From: UBA6168 sp964423205
GTDB lineage: Bacteria > Bacteroidota > Bacteroidia > Chitinophagales > Saprospiraceae
Direction: 5' to 3'
Assembly (NCBI GenBank): GCA_964423205.1
Contig: CAYRDX010000019.1
Coordinates: 1 to 64,000 of the forward strand
DNA: 64,000 bases
Shown here: positions 52,686-62,430 of the stretch, in pieces
Numbering within the stretch: position 1 is the stretch's first letter
Layout of the letters: each line of letters opens with the position of its first letter
Notes under the pieces: generated by a model
Database searches by the model: none
The model's input: the letters and a program-made list of their open reading frames with translations, nothing else
What the model was told of the DNA's origin: nothing
Translations under genes and position numbers: made by a program

Positions 52686-53289
52686 TCAGCAACTTCTCTA
52701 TGTCCTTGATAAAACGAATAACATCTTTCTCATCAGTACCATCGCAGTAAGACCGGATATGCCTATTCTTGTCGACCAGAATCAAGCGGCCGCTATGGTC
52801 GAAGCCACCCGGTGCTTCCGGATCCTCCATAGCTATGCTGAAATAATCATCCGCTATAGCGTAAATGATGTCTTTTTCCCCAGTGACGAAATGCCATTTA
52901 GGCGCTGAAACTCCAAGATTATAGGCATAGTTTTTCAAAGCTCCCACAGTATCACGTTTCGGGTCAATTGAATGTGCGAGTAGCGACAACCTGTCATCGT
53001 TTTGAAAATGGTCATGCAACATCAGCATGGACTTTGTCAGTTTAGGACAGATGGTCGGACATGAAATAAAGAAGAAATCAGCTACATACGCTTTTCCCTC
53101 AAAAGTGGCATTGGTAACAATTTGACTGTCCTGGTTTATAAATGAAAAATCCGGAATGGTGTGATAAACTGTATCTCCGTCCACAAAGTCCCGCTCCCCG
53201 AGTATTGGAAGTGTTTTGGAGGAATATTGACATGAAAAAAACAGAACCAGAATTGGGAGAACCATGAGACCAGGTATGTTCTTTTTCAT
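52675..53289 (-). CDS. SCO1/SenC-family copper chaperone
   Basis: A 204-residue lipoprotein: signal ending LFFSC (Cys20). The thioredoxin-like fold has the copper-binding Cys77 and Cys81 in FFISCPTICPKL and the conserved histidine in GGFDHSGRLILVDK. Sco proteins metallate or reduce the CuA site of cytochrome oxidase or similar sites. It overlaps the downstream cytochrome c gene by 11 bases. NosZ, with its CuA, is about 10 kb away but not in the same operon. Confidence 0.93.
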   Translation of the reverse strand: MKKNIPGLMVLPILVLFFSCQYSSKTLPILGERDFVDGDTVYHTIPDFSFINQDSQIVTNATFEGKAYVADFFFISCPTICPKLTKSMLMLHDHFQNDDRLSLLAHSIDPKRDTVGALKNYAYNLGVSAPKWHFVTGEKDIIYAIADDYFSIAMEDPEAPGGFDHSGRLILVDKNRHIRSYCDGTDEKDVIRFIKDIEKLLNEK

Positions 53290-53349
53290 CTTTAAGTTTG
53301 GTTAGAGTTATCAGAGTAAAGATTGAACAGGTGCCTAACACCAAAAAGG

Positions 53350-53820
53350 TCAATTAGTTGAATCCTTTTTTGAATTAGACTCCAGGAATTTAGTACCTTT
53401 TTCTATGCTGGTCAATATGTTTGATTTTACCTGAATGACCTTTTGTTTTTCAGCATCGAGGTAAGCCATAATTTCAAAGTGGGTTTTGCTATCGCGCAAT
53501 CTTTGTGGCTGCGTAAACTGATTCATCCAACTCATCATTCCTTCATCTGCAGCCTCTAATGCGGCAATAATTGCCCCTGCTTCCAAAAGCAATTCCGAAG
53601 CAATTACAGTGGTGTCCTGGATTATCTCCTTCATTTCCCGTTGAATCCGGTTTACTTCCGACATCCTTGGCATTACTTCATCGTGGATTACCATAATGCT
53701 ATCTCTGAGCAAATCCTGATTTTTTTCATCACTTAGTTGTTCAGGGGCACAACCCCGGCTGATAAAAAATGCCATCGCGCTAAGGATTGTTAATCCGGCT
53801 AGTATTTTACTTTTCAACAT
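53350..53820 (-). CDS. Hypothetical exported helical protein
   Basis: A 156-residue protein with an N-terminal hydrophobic segment (ILAGLTILSAMAFFISRGC) that may be a lipoprotein signal, and a helix-rich, charged mature part (MVIHDEVMPRMSEVNRIQREMKEIIQ, SWMNQFTQPQRLRDSKTHFEIMAYLDAEKQKV). Similar Bacteroidota proteins are sometimes labelled viral A-type inclusion proteins, which is not informative. It precedes the Sco/cytochrome c pair on the same strand and may share its transcript. Confidence 0.65.
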   Translation of the reverse strand: MLKSKILAGLTILSAMAFFISRGCAPEQLSDEKNQDLLRDSIMVIHDEVMPRMSEVNRIQREMKEIIQDTTVIASELLLEAGAIIAALEAADEGMMSWMNQFTQPQRLRDSKTHFEIMAYLDAEKQKVIQVKSNILTSIEKGTKFLESNSKKDSTN

Positions 53821-53839
53821 AGACTAATAATTTTATCAA

Positions 53840-55027
53840 TCAGGAAATAGCTATTCTTCTGTCTGCCCCGGTTAGGACATTATTCAATGTTTCGACAGCT
53901 TTTTCCCAACTGTATTTGTTTTTTACGAATTCTAAACCATTTTGACCCATCGACCTACAAAGGTGGTCATCGAGAAGCAGCACTTTTATTTGCTCGGCAA
54001 ACTCTATTGCTGAATCTGCTATCAAAATTTCTTCTCCCTGTTTGGCGCCAATAGCTTCATTGACCGAAGTCGTAGTGATACATGGTATTCCCATAGCCAT
54101 TGCTTCGAGTATCTTATTTTGAAGGCCAACAGCCAATAGTATTGGAGCTACAAAAATTCTGGCTGATGCATATGAAATTCTGATGTCAGGTACAAAGCCT
54201 TGTACTGCCACGCCTTTGCCTTTCAGATTGAGCACTTCTTTTGCAGGTCTTGCCCCGGCAATCAACACTTTTAATCCAGGCAAACTGCTTTCGAGGGATG
54301 GAAGAATCTTTTTCACCAGAAAGCGGGCTGCTTGTATATTGTTGTAATAGCCAAGATTGCCAATAAATCCAATATCGTATTCCTTTTCTACATCAAAACG
54401 GGGTTGGTAATAATCAGTGCTAACTCCATTCGGTACACAACTAATGCTGGATTTCTGTCCAAATTCCAGATTGGCTTTATCCTGACCTGAAATAATGCAA
54501 TGGGCTTGAAAGTTTCCGAAAACCGATTCTTCAAAAACTGCTACTTTTTGGGCTTCCCAATTCAATAAAAGCCGGATAGGAAAGAGAGATTGAGCTGCCA
54601 ACTTTTTTGTCCAATGCGAGAAATTATCCATATAGTCCAGAGTTTTGTCTTGTTGGATATTTTCAGCATATCGGGCAGTCCTGATTAATTGGAAGTAAAC
54701 ATGGTCTGGGTTCTCCCCTCGCACTATTTCATCAAATTGACTGTGCAAGGATGAATCGTAAAAAAGTGCAACCTGAATGGGCATTTTACCAAAAATGGAA
54801 ACAAAAACTGATTTTATGGTTCCCATCAGACTTTGGTGAAGAACATAAATCTTAGAGCAATAACTTTTCAAGTGTTTCCTTTCATCATCCGATATATTGA
54901 ATCGACTGAGGGCACATAGTACCAATTCATGATGCCTTGACAAAAGCCTGATCTGATGAAACAACCTCAATTTGTCACCCTTTTCCAATGGATACGGAAA
55001 CCTGGATGTGAGCACAAGAATTTTCAA
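53840..55027 (-). CDS. Glycosyltransferase, GT4-like
   Basis: A 395-residue protein. KILVLTSRFPYPLEKGDKLRLFHQIRLL is the N-terminal Rossmann half; VPNGVSTDYYQP, IGFIGNLGYYNN and ILEAMAMGIPCITT are GT-B donor-site features. It resembles the PEP-CTERM/EpsH-associated sugar transferase group. Its ATG overlaps the stop of the next glycosyltransferase by 4 bases (55024-55027, ATGA), so the two are coupled. They likely act in surface polysaccharide synthesis; acceptor unknown. Confidence 0.88.
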   Translation of the reverse strand: MKILVLTSRFPYPLEKGDKLRLFHQIRLLSRHHELVLCALSRFNISDDERKHLKSYCSKIYVLHQSLMGTIKSVFVSIFGKMPIQVALFYDSSLHSQFDEIVRGENPDHVYFQLIRTARYAENIQQDKTLDYMDNFSHWTKKLAAQSLFPIRLLLNWEAQKVAVFEESVFGNFQAHCIISGQDKANLEFGQKSSISCVPNGVSTDYYQPRFDVEKEYDIGFIGNLGYYNNIQAARFLVKKILPSLESSLPGLKVLIAGARPAKEVLNLKGKGVAVQGFVPDIRISYASARIFVAPILLAVGLQNKILEAMAMGIPCITTTSVNEAIGAKQGEEILIADSAIEFAEQIKVLLLDDHLCRSMGQNGLEFVKNKYSWEKAVETLNNVLTGADRRIAIS

Positions 55028-56223
55028 GTTATGAGCTTTTGATAGCAGGTGATAAGTGATTGGGCAATGGCTTTTTTATCGAAATGTTGCCTGATAAAAT
55101 CCCGTGCTTTTTTACCGGTTTGGGTCATTTTATCATCAGATGTCAGACTCCTGAGTTGGTCAATGAATTCGACTCTATCATTGAAAACAAATAACTCTTG
55201 TCCATTTTTTGCTTTGATGCCTTCCAGTGCTAAAGGGGTTGCAAACACTACCCTACCCAAAGCCATGGCTTCAAGGACTTTTACCTTAATACCACTTCCG
55301 GAGAATAATGGTGCTATCATAAGAGAATGTTGATTCATAAATACCTTGGCATTGCCCACTTCGCCATGGAAGATGGCCAAGGCGGAGATTTTGCGACTTA
55401 ACCAAAGTGGCGCATTTTTCCCTGCAATATGTAATTCACTTTGAGGAAAAGCCTCTTTAATACCAGGCCAGACTTCTTCAATGAACCAAAGGATTCCTTC
55501 CTGATTCGGAAGCCAATCCAATGCACCAATAAATCCAATACTCAATGGGAATCCAAGGGTACTCCAATCGGGGTTATAGTCTGAAAGGTCAAGACCAACA
55601 GGTGCAACGGTGCTTTTGCCATCAAAACCTAATTGAGTAAAAGTCTCAAGATCTTCGGAAGTAATAGCCACTAATGCATCAGCTGCTTTTACAGTTTCCA
55701 TCTCAAAATCCCGGAGTTTGTCAATTTGAGTTTTTAAATACCATTTCCTGAAACCAAATCCCGAATTGTTCTGAATACGTTGCCAGATTTTGTGTTCTAC
55801 ATTATGGGTGCGAACGGCGATCCTCGCTGTGCTGTACTTACGAATCAAAGAAATATAATGCCCGAGGTATGTCGTCTCCAACTGAACGATATCATAAGAC
55901 TCATTTTGAAGTAACCCTGCCAACTTATTGGCAAATTCCTGCGATTGGAATCGGGATAGCATATAAGATTCACCCCTTATCATAGCTATTATAGCTTCGC
56001 CTATTTTAAGCCTGTTATCAACTTCTACCGTGCAAATACTCCTGAAATGATTGTAATCTGGGGGTAATTCCTCCATCACAAAATAATGCTTGCTCGTATT
56101 CATAGCCAGCAATGAAACTTCACATCCATTTTCTGTCAAGGCACGGCTCAGATAAGTGACTGCGATGGGTTCGCCTTCTTTTAGTGGGAAGGGGAATTTT
56201 TTGGTAAGGATGAGAATTTTCAT
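55024..56223 (-). CDS. Glycosyltransferase, GT4-like
   Basis: A 399-residue protein from ATG 56223; an in-frame TTG at 56232 is less likely. KILILTKKFPFPLKEGEPIAVTYLSRALTE begins it, RTHNVEHKIWQRI is the middle acceptor-side loop, and IGFIGALDWLPNQEG, IAPLFSGSGIKVKVLEAMALGRVVFAT and EAMALG-type donor motifs follow. It is a paralogue of its downstream neighbour (same domain order), with ATGA coupling. A plausible two-step pair for a surface glycan. Confidence 0.88.
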   Translation of the reverse strand: MKILILTKKFPFPLKEGEPIAVTYLSRALTENGCEVSLLAMNTSKHYFVMEELPPDYNHFRSICTVEVDNRLKIGEAIIAMIRGESYMLSRFQSQEFANKLAGLLQNESYDIVQLETTYLGHYISLIRKYSTARIAVRTHNVEHKIWQRIQNNSGFGFRKWYLKTQIDKLRDFEMETVKAADALVAITSEDLETFTQLGFDGKSTVAPVGLDLSDYNPDWSTLGFPLSIGFIGALDWLPNQEGILWFIEEVWPGIKEAFPQSELHIAGKNAPLWLSRKISALAIFHGEVGNAKVFMNQHSLMIAPLFSGSGIKVKVLEAMALGRVVFATPLALEGIKAKNGQELFVFNDRVEFIDQLRSLTSDDKMTQTGKKARDFIRQHFDKKAIAQSLITCYQKLIT

Positions 56224-56293
56224 GATGAGCAAAAATAAAAATGTTGCCCACTAATGTCTATGGCAAATGCTAAAGATTCTCTAATAACAATCC

Positions 56294-56659
56294 TTATTTC
56301 TCTGCTCGGTCGGATTCCCCTGTCCAGGGTGGCGACACAATACACAGGAATTTTAATGAAGTATTTCCTTTATTTTCGACATGCTGCACACAGGAAGGAG
56401 GGACCAATACTGTATCACCAGCTTTTACTGGTTTTCGTATGGAATCTACTATGATAAAACCGTTACCCGATAAAAAATAATAAACCTCACTTCGCTCCAT
56501 CAAACGATGAGGAAGGGACGATTTACCCGGCTCCAATTCGCCATGAGCCAGACTATAACTCATTTCTACACGGTCATTTAATGGATGCAGAATTTCCCGG
56601 ATTAATGTGTGGTCATTGGCAAGAAACTGCTCAACCGCTTCCGTTTGTTTGAAAATCAT
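56294..56659 (-). CDS. Cupin-domain protein
   Basis: A 121-residue protein from ATG 56659, matching typical single-cupin length; the frame extends to 56719. The cupin core can be read as SSLPHRLMERSEVYYFLSGNGFIIVDSIRKPVKAGDTVLVPPSCVQHVENKGNTSLKFLCI, with metal-ligand candidates His, Glu and the later His. Substrate unknown. It lies 70 bases before the glycosyltransferase pair on the same strand. Confidence 0.78.
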   Translation of the reverse strand: MIFKQTEAVEQFLANDHTLIREILHPLNDRVEMSYSLAHGELEPGKSSLPHRLMERSEVYYFLSGNGFIIVDSIRKPVKAGDTVLVPPSCVQHVENKGNTSLKFLCIVSPPWTGESDRAEK

Positions 56660-56736
56660 AATCTGGATTTTATGAAAATGAAAAAGCGATACAGGGGTTA
56701 TTCCGGTATCGCTTTTCACCTGTAATGTGTTAAATA

Positions 56737-57885
56737 TCAGAGTAGTTTTTTCAAGGTTTCCTCTATCTGTTCGGCACCTCTAAGGTTCAGCGCGGCTATT
56801 TTGCCATCTCTGTCAATCATGAAAGTGCGGGGAATGCTACTAACTCCATAGAGTTTAGCCGGGGCACAGTCCCATTTCTTTAGATCGCTAACGTGATACT
56901 CCCAGGTAAGTCCGTCGTCAGCAATGGCCTTTTTCCAGCTTTCTTTTGCTATTCGCATGCTCTCCTTCAGTTGAGCAGGATCACCTGCCAGCATAGCTGC
57001 CTGACTATCATCTACGCCATCCAGGGAAACACTGAATACGGTGAAGCCTTTATTTTTATAGCGATTATAAACTTCCACCACATTGGGATTTTCGTAACGG
57101 CAAGGGCCACACCAACTTGCCCAAAAATCAAGCAATACAATCTTACCTTTCAGTGAGGAAAGAGAATAATTTTTTCCAGAAGGATTGGGCAAAGTAATAT
57201 CGGGAGCATCTTTTCTGGCTGAAGGGTCATCAACAAAAGTGTAACCAGAGGGATTACCCACTGAGGAAGCTAATGATTGAATTTGTCCCAGGAGTGTGGT
57301 ATAATCCTGAGCATAGGTAGAGTTGGGATACTTCTGAAAAACTTTATCTGCAGCTGCCTGATGGAGATCTAAACCGGAAGGATCAGTTCCGACTGCCTGC
57401 ACCGTAATAAGCATTCCAATAAGTGGATTAGTACAATTGTTAATGACGTTTCTTATATCCTCAACTGTAGGTTGCCTCGATATCAATTGTTGAATTGTCG
57501 TGAGGTATTCCATTGAAGTGGCTGAGCCGGTAACTTCGTAGATATAGGAACTCATCTGCGCCAAATTTCCTTTCACTTCGACTTTACGCTCAGAACCGTC
57601 AAATATCAAAGTGATATACTGTTCGCCTACTTTTAGTCTGTAAAGTCCTTCTGATAATACTTCGGGGAAATTCAACTTGAATTCACCAGAACTGGAAATC
57701 TGGTCTTTCGCCAGTATCAAATTTGGGGTAGTTTGCAACAATCCTGTTTTTTCCAAGCTAACCTGAAGGTTAGTTGCACCCTGCAGGCTTCCTTTCACGG
57801 TAAGACCTTTACCGTTGTCACTTCCACACCCTGCTGCAAAAATTGCAGCCACAAACACAACAAAAAAGAATAATCGGATTTTCAT
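56737..57885 (-). CDS. TlpA-family thioredoxin lipoprotein with DUF4369-like domain
   Basis: A 382-residue lipoprotein with the lipobox FAAGC. Residues ~25-130 are a beta-rich domain of DUF4369 type, a helical linker follows, and the C-terminal ~140 residues are a thioredoxin domain: LLDFWASWCGPCRYENPNVV (CGPC near residue 258) and the cis-proline loop SSIPRTFMIDRDGKI. It is a periplasmic-face thiol-disulfide oxidoreductase, plausibly serving cytochrome c maturation or cell-envelope repair. It follows purL on the same strand. Confidence 0.88.
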   Translation of the reverse strand: MKIRLFFFVVFVAAIFAAGCGSDNGKGLTVKGSLQGATNLQVSLEKTGLLQTTPNLILAKDQISSSGEFKLNFPEVLSEGLYRLKVGEQYITLIFDGSERKVEVKGNLAQMSSYIYEVTGSATSMEYLTTIQQLISRQPTVEDIRNVINNCTNPLIGMLITVQAVGTDPSGLDLHQAAADKVFQKYPNSTYAQDYTTLLGQIQSLASSVGNPSGYTFVDDPSARKDAPDITLPNPSGKNYSLSSLKGKIVLLDFWASWCGPCRYENPNVVEVYNRYKNKGFTVFSVSLDGVDDSQAAMLAGDPAQLKESMRIAKESWKKAIADDGLTWEYHVSDLKKWDCAPAKLYGVSSIPRTFMIDRDGKIAALNLRGAEQIEETLKKLL

Positions 57886-57909
57886 GTTCAGAGAATATGG
57901 TTTACTTAA

Positions 57910-60138
57910 TTAGTTATCAATGATTTCGCCAAGCGTATTTTCATGTACTGACTTCCATCCTTCTACACTTCCGAAATTTGTGTCATTTATGAGAACGTCC
58001 AGCCCAAAAACTTCGCCAAGTTTAGTGAAGGAAACGTTGTTGTTAATCAAATAGTTTTGAAAAGCATCGTCTTGATCAGGTGCAATTGTCACAATAACCC
58101 GGCTCTGTGATTCACCAAAAAGGAAGCAATCCTTTCTGTAAGTATCAACAGTTTCTATATTGAATCCCTTGTTTCCGGCAATGGCACACTCCATTAAAGA
58201 TGTAAAAAGTCCACCATCCGAAACGTCATGAGCTGATTTTATCATCTGTTGCCTGATCAGTCTTTTGATGTGATTTTGTATTTCAAATTCTTCTTGCAAG
58301 TCAAATCCCGGTACAGGGGAATACTGAACATTATGAATTACGCGCAGATACTCCGATGAACCAAGATCATTATCGGAATTACCGAGCATATAGATGAAGT
58401 CACCCTCATTCTTGAAGTCGAGAGTTGTGTGTAATTCGGGATTTTCTATGATACCCAACATCCCGATGGTCGGCGTGGGGTAAACAGGTTCGGTTTTGTC
58501 GCCAACCTGCGACTGGTTGTAGAAACTAACATTTCCACCTGTCACCGGGGTTTCGAATTTCCGGCAGGCATCACCCATCCCCTTTACTGCCTGCACAAAC
58601 TGGTAATAAACTTCTGGATTGTGAGGATTGCCAAAATTGAGACAATTGGTAATCGCAACCGGGATGCCCCCTGTACAGACAATGTTACGAGCCGCTTCTG
58701 AGACAGCTATCATAGCGCCTATTAAAGGATCTGCATAAACATAGGCGGGGTTGCAATCCACCGTTAATGCCAGTGATTTATTTGATTCTTTCAATCTTAC
58801 CACAGAGGCGTCAGAAGGAGCATTTGTGGTCACACTATTGGTACGAACCATGCTATCGTACTGCTCATACACCCATCTTTTAGAAACAAGATTTGGTGAT
58901 GAAAACAGTTTCTTTGCGGTGGCCAATAAGTCAGTGGGCTCCGGAACCTTCTTGATGTTATATGATTCAATATACTTGAAATAGTTAGGCTTTTTTGACT
59001 CACGGTTGTACACAGGGGCACCACCTCCCAGCACTAAGGATTCAGCAGGAACCTCGGCTACTTTTTCACCATGGTAGAAGTACTCCAGTTGACCGGTGTC
59101 AGTAACCTCGCCAATCTGCACACAGGTCAGGTCCCATTTGTCAAAAACCTGGAACAATTTCTCCTCTTCACCCAGTTTTCCAACTATCAGCATTCTCTCC
59201 TGACTCTCAGAAAGAAGGATTTCCCAATCTTTCATATTTGACTGTCGGGTTGGCACCAGGTCGAGATTAAGCCTCATTCCGGTGCCAGCTTTGGCACTCA
59301 TCTCAGACGATGAGCAGGTTATCCCGGCAGCACCCATGTCCTGCATCCCAACAACAGAGCCAGTTTTTATTGCTTCCAATGATGCTTCCAGGAGGAGTTT
59401 TTCCTGAAAGGGATCTCCGACCTGTACAGATGGTAAATCTTCATGACTTTCTTCGTGCAAGTCAGCAGAAGCGAATGTCGCTCCGTGGATACCATCCTTA
59501 CCAGTGAAAGATCCAACAATAAATACAGGATTACCTGGACCTTCGGCAGTTGCTGACACCATTTCACCATGTCGGAGTATGCCCACCGACATTGCGTTTA
59601 CCAATATGTTTTGATTGAAACTTTCATGAAAAAAAACTTCACCAGCGACAGTAGGTACACCGAAACAATTACCGTAGTCGCCAATCCCTTTCACTACCCC
59701 TTTTACAAGTTTTTTGGTGTGAGAAAGTGCGGGATTTCCGAAACGGAGGGAGTTCAATGCTGCAATGGGCCTGGCACCCATTGTAAAAATATCCCGATGT
59801 ATGCCACCAACACCAGTCGCCGCACCCTGATAAGGCTCAATAGCAGATGGGTGATTGTGCGATTCTATCTTAAATGCACAAGCCAAACCATCACCGATAT
59901 CAACCAAACCGGCGTTTTCTTCACCTGCACTGACGAGTAAATGCTTTCCATCCCTGGGTAAAGTCTTCAGCCATTTAATCGAGTTTTTATAGGAGCAGTG
60001 TTCCGACCACATTACGGAATAAACGCTCAGTTCGGCAAAATTAGGAACACGGCCAAGTATTTCGACTATGCGATCAAACTCCTGCTCATTCAGCCCAAGT
60101 TGTTGAGCAACGGCGGGAGAAATTTCTGGTTCAGCCAT
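57910..60138 (-). CDS. purL: Phosphoribosylformylglycinamidine synthase subunit PurL
   Basis: A 742-residue ATP-dependent amidotransferase synthetase. SEHCSYKNSIKWLKTLP, KIESHNHPSAIEPYQGAATGVGG (the His/Asn catalytic and ATP-Mg region) and GMQDMGAAGITCSSSEM are recognisable, as is the second half VTGGNVSFYNQ. Length and lack of a C-terminal glutaminase domain identify the small-type PurL, which works with separate PurQ and PurS. It catalyses the fourth step of de novo purine synthesis. Confidence 0.95.
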   Translation of the reverse strand: MAEPEISPAVAQQLGLNEQEFDRIVEILGRVPNFAELSVYSVMWSEHCSYKNSIKWLKTLPRDGKHLLVSAGEENAGLVDIGDGLACAFKIESHNHPSAIEPYQGAATGVGGIHRDIFTMGARPIAALNSLRFGNPALSHTKKLVKGVVKGIGDYGNCFGVPTVAGEVFFHESFNQNILVNAMSVGILRHGEMVSATAEGPGNPVFIVGSFTGKDGIHGATFASADLHEESHEDLPSVQVGDPFQEKLLLEASLEAIKTGSVVGMQDMGAAGITCSSSEMSAKAGTGMRLNLDLVPTRQSNMKDWEILLSESQERMLIVGKLGEEEKLFQVFDKWDLTCVQIGEVTDTGQLEYFYHGEKVAEVPAESLVLGGGAPVYNRESKKPNYFKYIESYNIKKVPEPTDLLATAKKLFSSPNLVSKRWVYEQYDSMVRTNSVTTNAPSDASVVRLKESNKSLALTVDCNPAYVYADPLIGAMIAVSEAARNIVCTGGIPVAITNCLNFGNPHNPEVYYQFVQAVKGMGDACRKFETPVTGGNVSFYNQSQVGDKTEPVYPTPTIGMLGIIENPELHTTLDFKNEGDFIYMLGNSDNDLGSSEYLRVIHNVQYSPVPGFDLQEEFEIQNHIKRLIRQQMIKSAHDVSDGGLFTSLMECAIAGNKGFNIETVDTYRKDCFLFGESQSRVIVTIAPDQDDAFQNYLINNNVSFTKLGEVFGLDVLINDTNFGSVEGWKSVHENTLGEIIDN

Positions 60139-60216
60139 CGTTAAGAATTGCTTTATTGAATGAAAGGGCGAAGATAACCACTTCCAGTTAGCTGAAGGTT
60201 TGCATTTTCAGAAAAA

Positions 60217-60248
60217 TAAAAAAGCCGGATGGTAAATCACCTTCCGGC
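60217..60248 (-). terminator. Intrinsic terminator upstream of purL
   Basis: On the minus strand, arms 60239-60248 and 60224-60233 form a GC-rich 10-bp stem with one mismatch, followed by a T tract (complement of the A run to 60212). It would end transcription of the small membrane-protein gene before purL. Confidence 0.65.
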
Positions 60249-60328
60249 CGGTAAAACCCGAGAACTATGATAAGACAAAACTACCTTATACCTTCGCAAT
60301 GAGCATCAATAACATTTCATTGATTCTT

Positions 60329-60577
60329 TTAATTGACCAGAGCGCCTGAATTCTGAAGCTCCAATTCCAGTGAATCGATGAGCATTTTTTGAGAACTTAT
60401 CTGCCCCTCGAGCAATTGTAATTCATTCATCAGGTTTTCATTTTCAATCCTCATTGGCTCCAGCAATTTTTCAGAATTTCGAAAACTACTGAAAATATAA
60501 CCTGCATATCCGGTAACAGCCACAAAAAGTATGGTCATCACCAATGAATACAACTGCAATTTTTGACCGAATGCCAT
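60329..60577 (-). CDS. Small membrane-anchored coiled-coil protein
   Basis: An 82-residue protein: one N-terminal membrane helix (LYSLVMTILFVAVTGYAGYIF) followed by a coiled coil (LLEPMRIENENLMNELQLLEGQISSQKMLIDSLELELQ). No family recognised. It lies between the tRNA-Met and purL with its own downstream terminator. The coiled coil suggests a structural or protein-protein role. Confidence 0.6.
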   Translation of the reverse strand: MAFGQKLQLYSLVMTILFVAVTGYAGYIFSSFRNSEKLLEPMRIENENLMNELQLLEGQISSQKMLIDSLELELQNSGALVN

Positions 60578-60700
60578 AAAATGAATTTGATTCAGGGGAA
60601 ACTCCGGTTCTGAATATGCTCAAAATTGGGGAGGCTTTGATTAATGAAGATTAAGCTCGAATTAAAATTGGATTAAACTTGAATGGAATATTAGTAATGA

Positions 60701-60731
60701 AAAAAGGCCCGCAAAATCCTTGTTTTGCGAA
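60701..60731 (-). terminator. Intrinsic terminator after tRNA-Met
   Basis: On the minus-strand transcript, cgcaaaa and ttttgcg (60723-60729 and 60710-60716) pair with further G-C support on both sides, followed by six Ts. It lies ten bases after the tRNA 3' end. Confidence 0.7.
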
Positions 60732-60740
60732 CCCTTTTTG

Positions 60741-60814
60741 TAGCGCGGGGGAGGCTTGAACTCCCGACCTCAGGATTATGAATCCTGCGCTCTGACCAGC
60801 TGAGCTACCGCGCC
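60741..60814 (-). tRNA. tRNA-Met (CAU), elongator-like
   Basis: A 74-base cloverleaf on the minus strand: acceptor GGCGCGG paired with CCGCGCT (one G-U), a D arm with AGCTCAGCTGGTCAGAGC, an anticodon stem CAGGA/TCCTG with loop TTCATAA, and a T arm GGGAGTTCAAGCCTCCC. The anticodon CAU means methionine, or isoleucine if lysidine-modified; the AGCTCAGCTGG D arm and lack of initiator features favour elongator Met. CCA is not encoded. Confidence 0.9.
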
Positions 60815-60897
60815 TTCTGTAAAAGCGGGTGCAAATATAGAGCATTCACTCAGAAAACGAGTAGCCGGTAAAAGTTTTAAAGGTATTTTTTATTTAA

Positions 60898-62430
60898 TCA
60901 ATTTTTCAGCCGGCGCAATCCGGCCTTTGCCTGTTGGTGCAATGCAGTTTGGTGGTCTTCGGGTGACATAGTCAGACATAATTCATAGGAACGCCTGGCA
61001 GATGAAAAGTTTCTCTGCTCTTCATAAATAATCCCCAGTTCCAATGCCGCTCTGCATGCAAAATACCAGGGCTGATTTCTTCCTTTTAATATGGTTTGTT
61101 CATAATAGGTTTTTGCCTCTTCCAAATTCTTCATTTTTTGGGTTACCCTTCCCAAACGGTAAGTCAATTCCAGTTGGTTTTTGGAAGACACGTAATCCTC
61201 TGGTCTTTTATGGCCAAGTAACTGATAGGCTTCCTCAAAATGTCCTCCGTCAAAAAGCAACCTGGCTTTCAATAATTCAGGTACAGGAATTTCTCCTTTC
61301 TTCGCCTCATCCAATGCGTTGCGGTCGCTCCCAACCACGGAACTACCCTTGGATTTGCAGAGTTCCATATTTCTTCGATATCCTGACTGGTCGCCACTTA
61401 ACAATTTTAACCAGGCCAATTTCTGGTATGCTTCTTTGATAAAATTCCTGCCTCTAAAATTCTGAACGAATCGCAACAGATATGTTTCGGCACTTTTGTC
61501 CAACTTTTGAAGCCGGGCTACACCTTCCATGAAATCGAGGTAATAAAAGGGATGATATTGCGCTCCAGTTGGCCTTTTGCTCAAGATAGAGATTGCTTCA
61601 TCCCCTCTGAATGTTCGCATGGCCAGATTGGCCATGATGAAGCATGCCATAGGATTTTCCATAGGTTTCAATCCTGATGAATTAATCATGCTCCATGCGT
61701 CCTCAGAGTTATTGTCGAGATGGAGCAACAGATAAGTATAAAAAACATAAACCTCTTCTTCGTAGATAAAATCATTTTTCCTCGCATACCGCACCACTTC
61801 AAGAATTTCACTTTTCCCCTGTTCCAATGTACCATCCAGACTGCTCAACCAATTCACTGCCCACCGGTAGTTCGAAGGAATCGTACCAACAAAGGCGTGA
61901 AGAAGGCCAAGATCCTTTTTGTTGGGCATGAATTCGGGAAATTTTTCAGAGTTCGTTGTTAATAATTTGAACGCCTTATTAGTCTCAAGAAATGCAGTTG
62001 GGTATTGTTCGAATTTGAGGCGGGCCAAGGCCCATTGCAGGCGGATGTCAGCCAGCAGGTACAAATAATACGGTGAAGCTGGATCTCCTTCCCGGGTAAT
62101 CTGATCAATCCTTTTATTCTTATTTTTTTCCAGTTTGTTAAACTCCGCCTCATCTTCATTAATGTACACACGGAGAAAATCGAGGTAATTCTCCACATGT
62201 AAAATCATGAGGTTGTCCCCGTCTGATTTCCGAATGGCTTCCAATTCCTTTTCAGCCTCCCTGAATCGCAGTGAAATGACCTTTTTATAAACGGACCTAA
62301 GTGGCACAGTCCATTCAAACTTCTTTTTTGAAATTCCAAGAGATAAAATAACCGGGCTACTCTTAGCCAGTGCAATGGATGGTAAGAAAAATAACGCAAT
62401 GAGATAAAGCCAGCACTTACAAGGATTCAT
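60898..62430 (-). CDS. Exported TPR protein
   Basis: A 510-residue protein with a signal peptide (LYLIALFFLPSIALA). The rest is helical repeats; clear TPR-like units appear in the second half (GRVTQKMKNLEEAKTYYEQTIL, LGIIYEEQRNFSSARRSYELCLTMSPED). A middle segment HAFVGTIPSNYRWAVNWLS is reminiscent of the IML2/DUF3808 helical repeat group. Its start overlaps hemL's stop in ATGA (62427-62430), so the two genes are co-expressed. It probably acts as a periplasmic scaffold; function unknown. Confidence 0.75.
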   Translation of the reverse strand: MNPCKCWLYLIALFFLPSIALAKSSPVILSLGISKKKFEWTVPLRSVYKKVISLRFREAEKELEAIRKSDGDNLMILHVENYLDFLRVYINEDEAEFNKLEKNKNKRIDQITREGDPASPYYLYLLADIRLQWALARLKFEQYPTAFLETNKAFKLLTTNSEKFPEFMPNKKDLGLLHAFVGTIPSNYRWAVNWLSSLDGTLEQGKSEILEVVRYARKNDFIYEEEVYVFYTYLLLHLDNNSEDAWSMINSSGLKPMENPMACFIMANLAMRTFRGDEAISILSKRPTGAQYHPFYYLDFMEGVARLQKLDKSAETYLLRFVQNFRGRNFIKEAYQKLAWLKLLSGDQSGYRRNMELCKSKGSSVVGSDRNALDEAKKGEIPVPELLKARLLFDGGHFEEAYQLLGHKRPEDYVSSKNQLELTYRLGRVTQKMKNLEEAKTYYEQTILKGRNQPWYFACRAALELGIIYEEQRNFSSARRSYELCLTMSPEDHQTALHQQAKAGLRRLKN

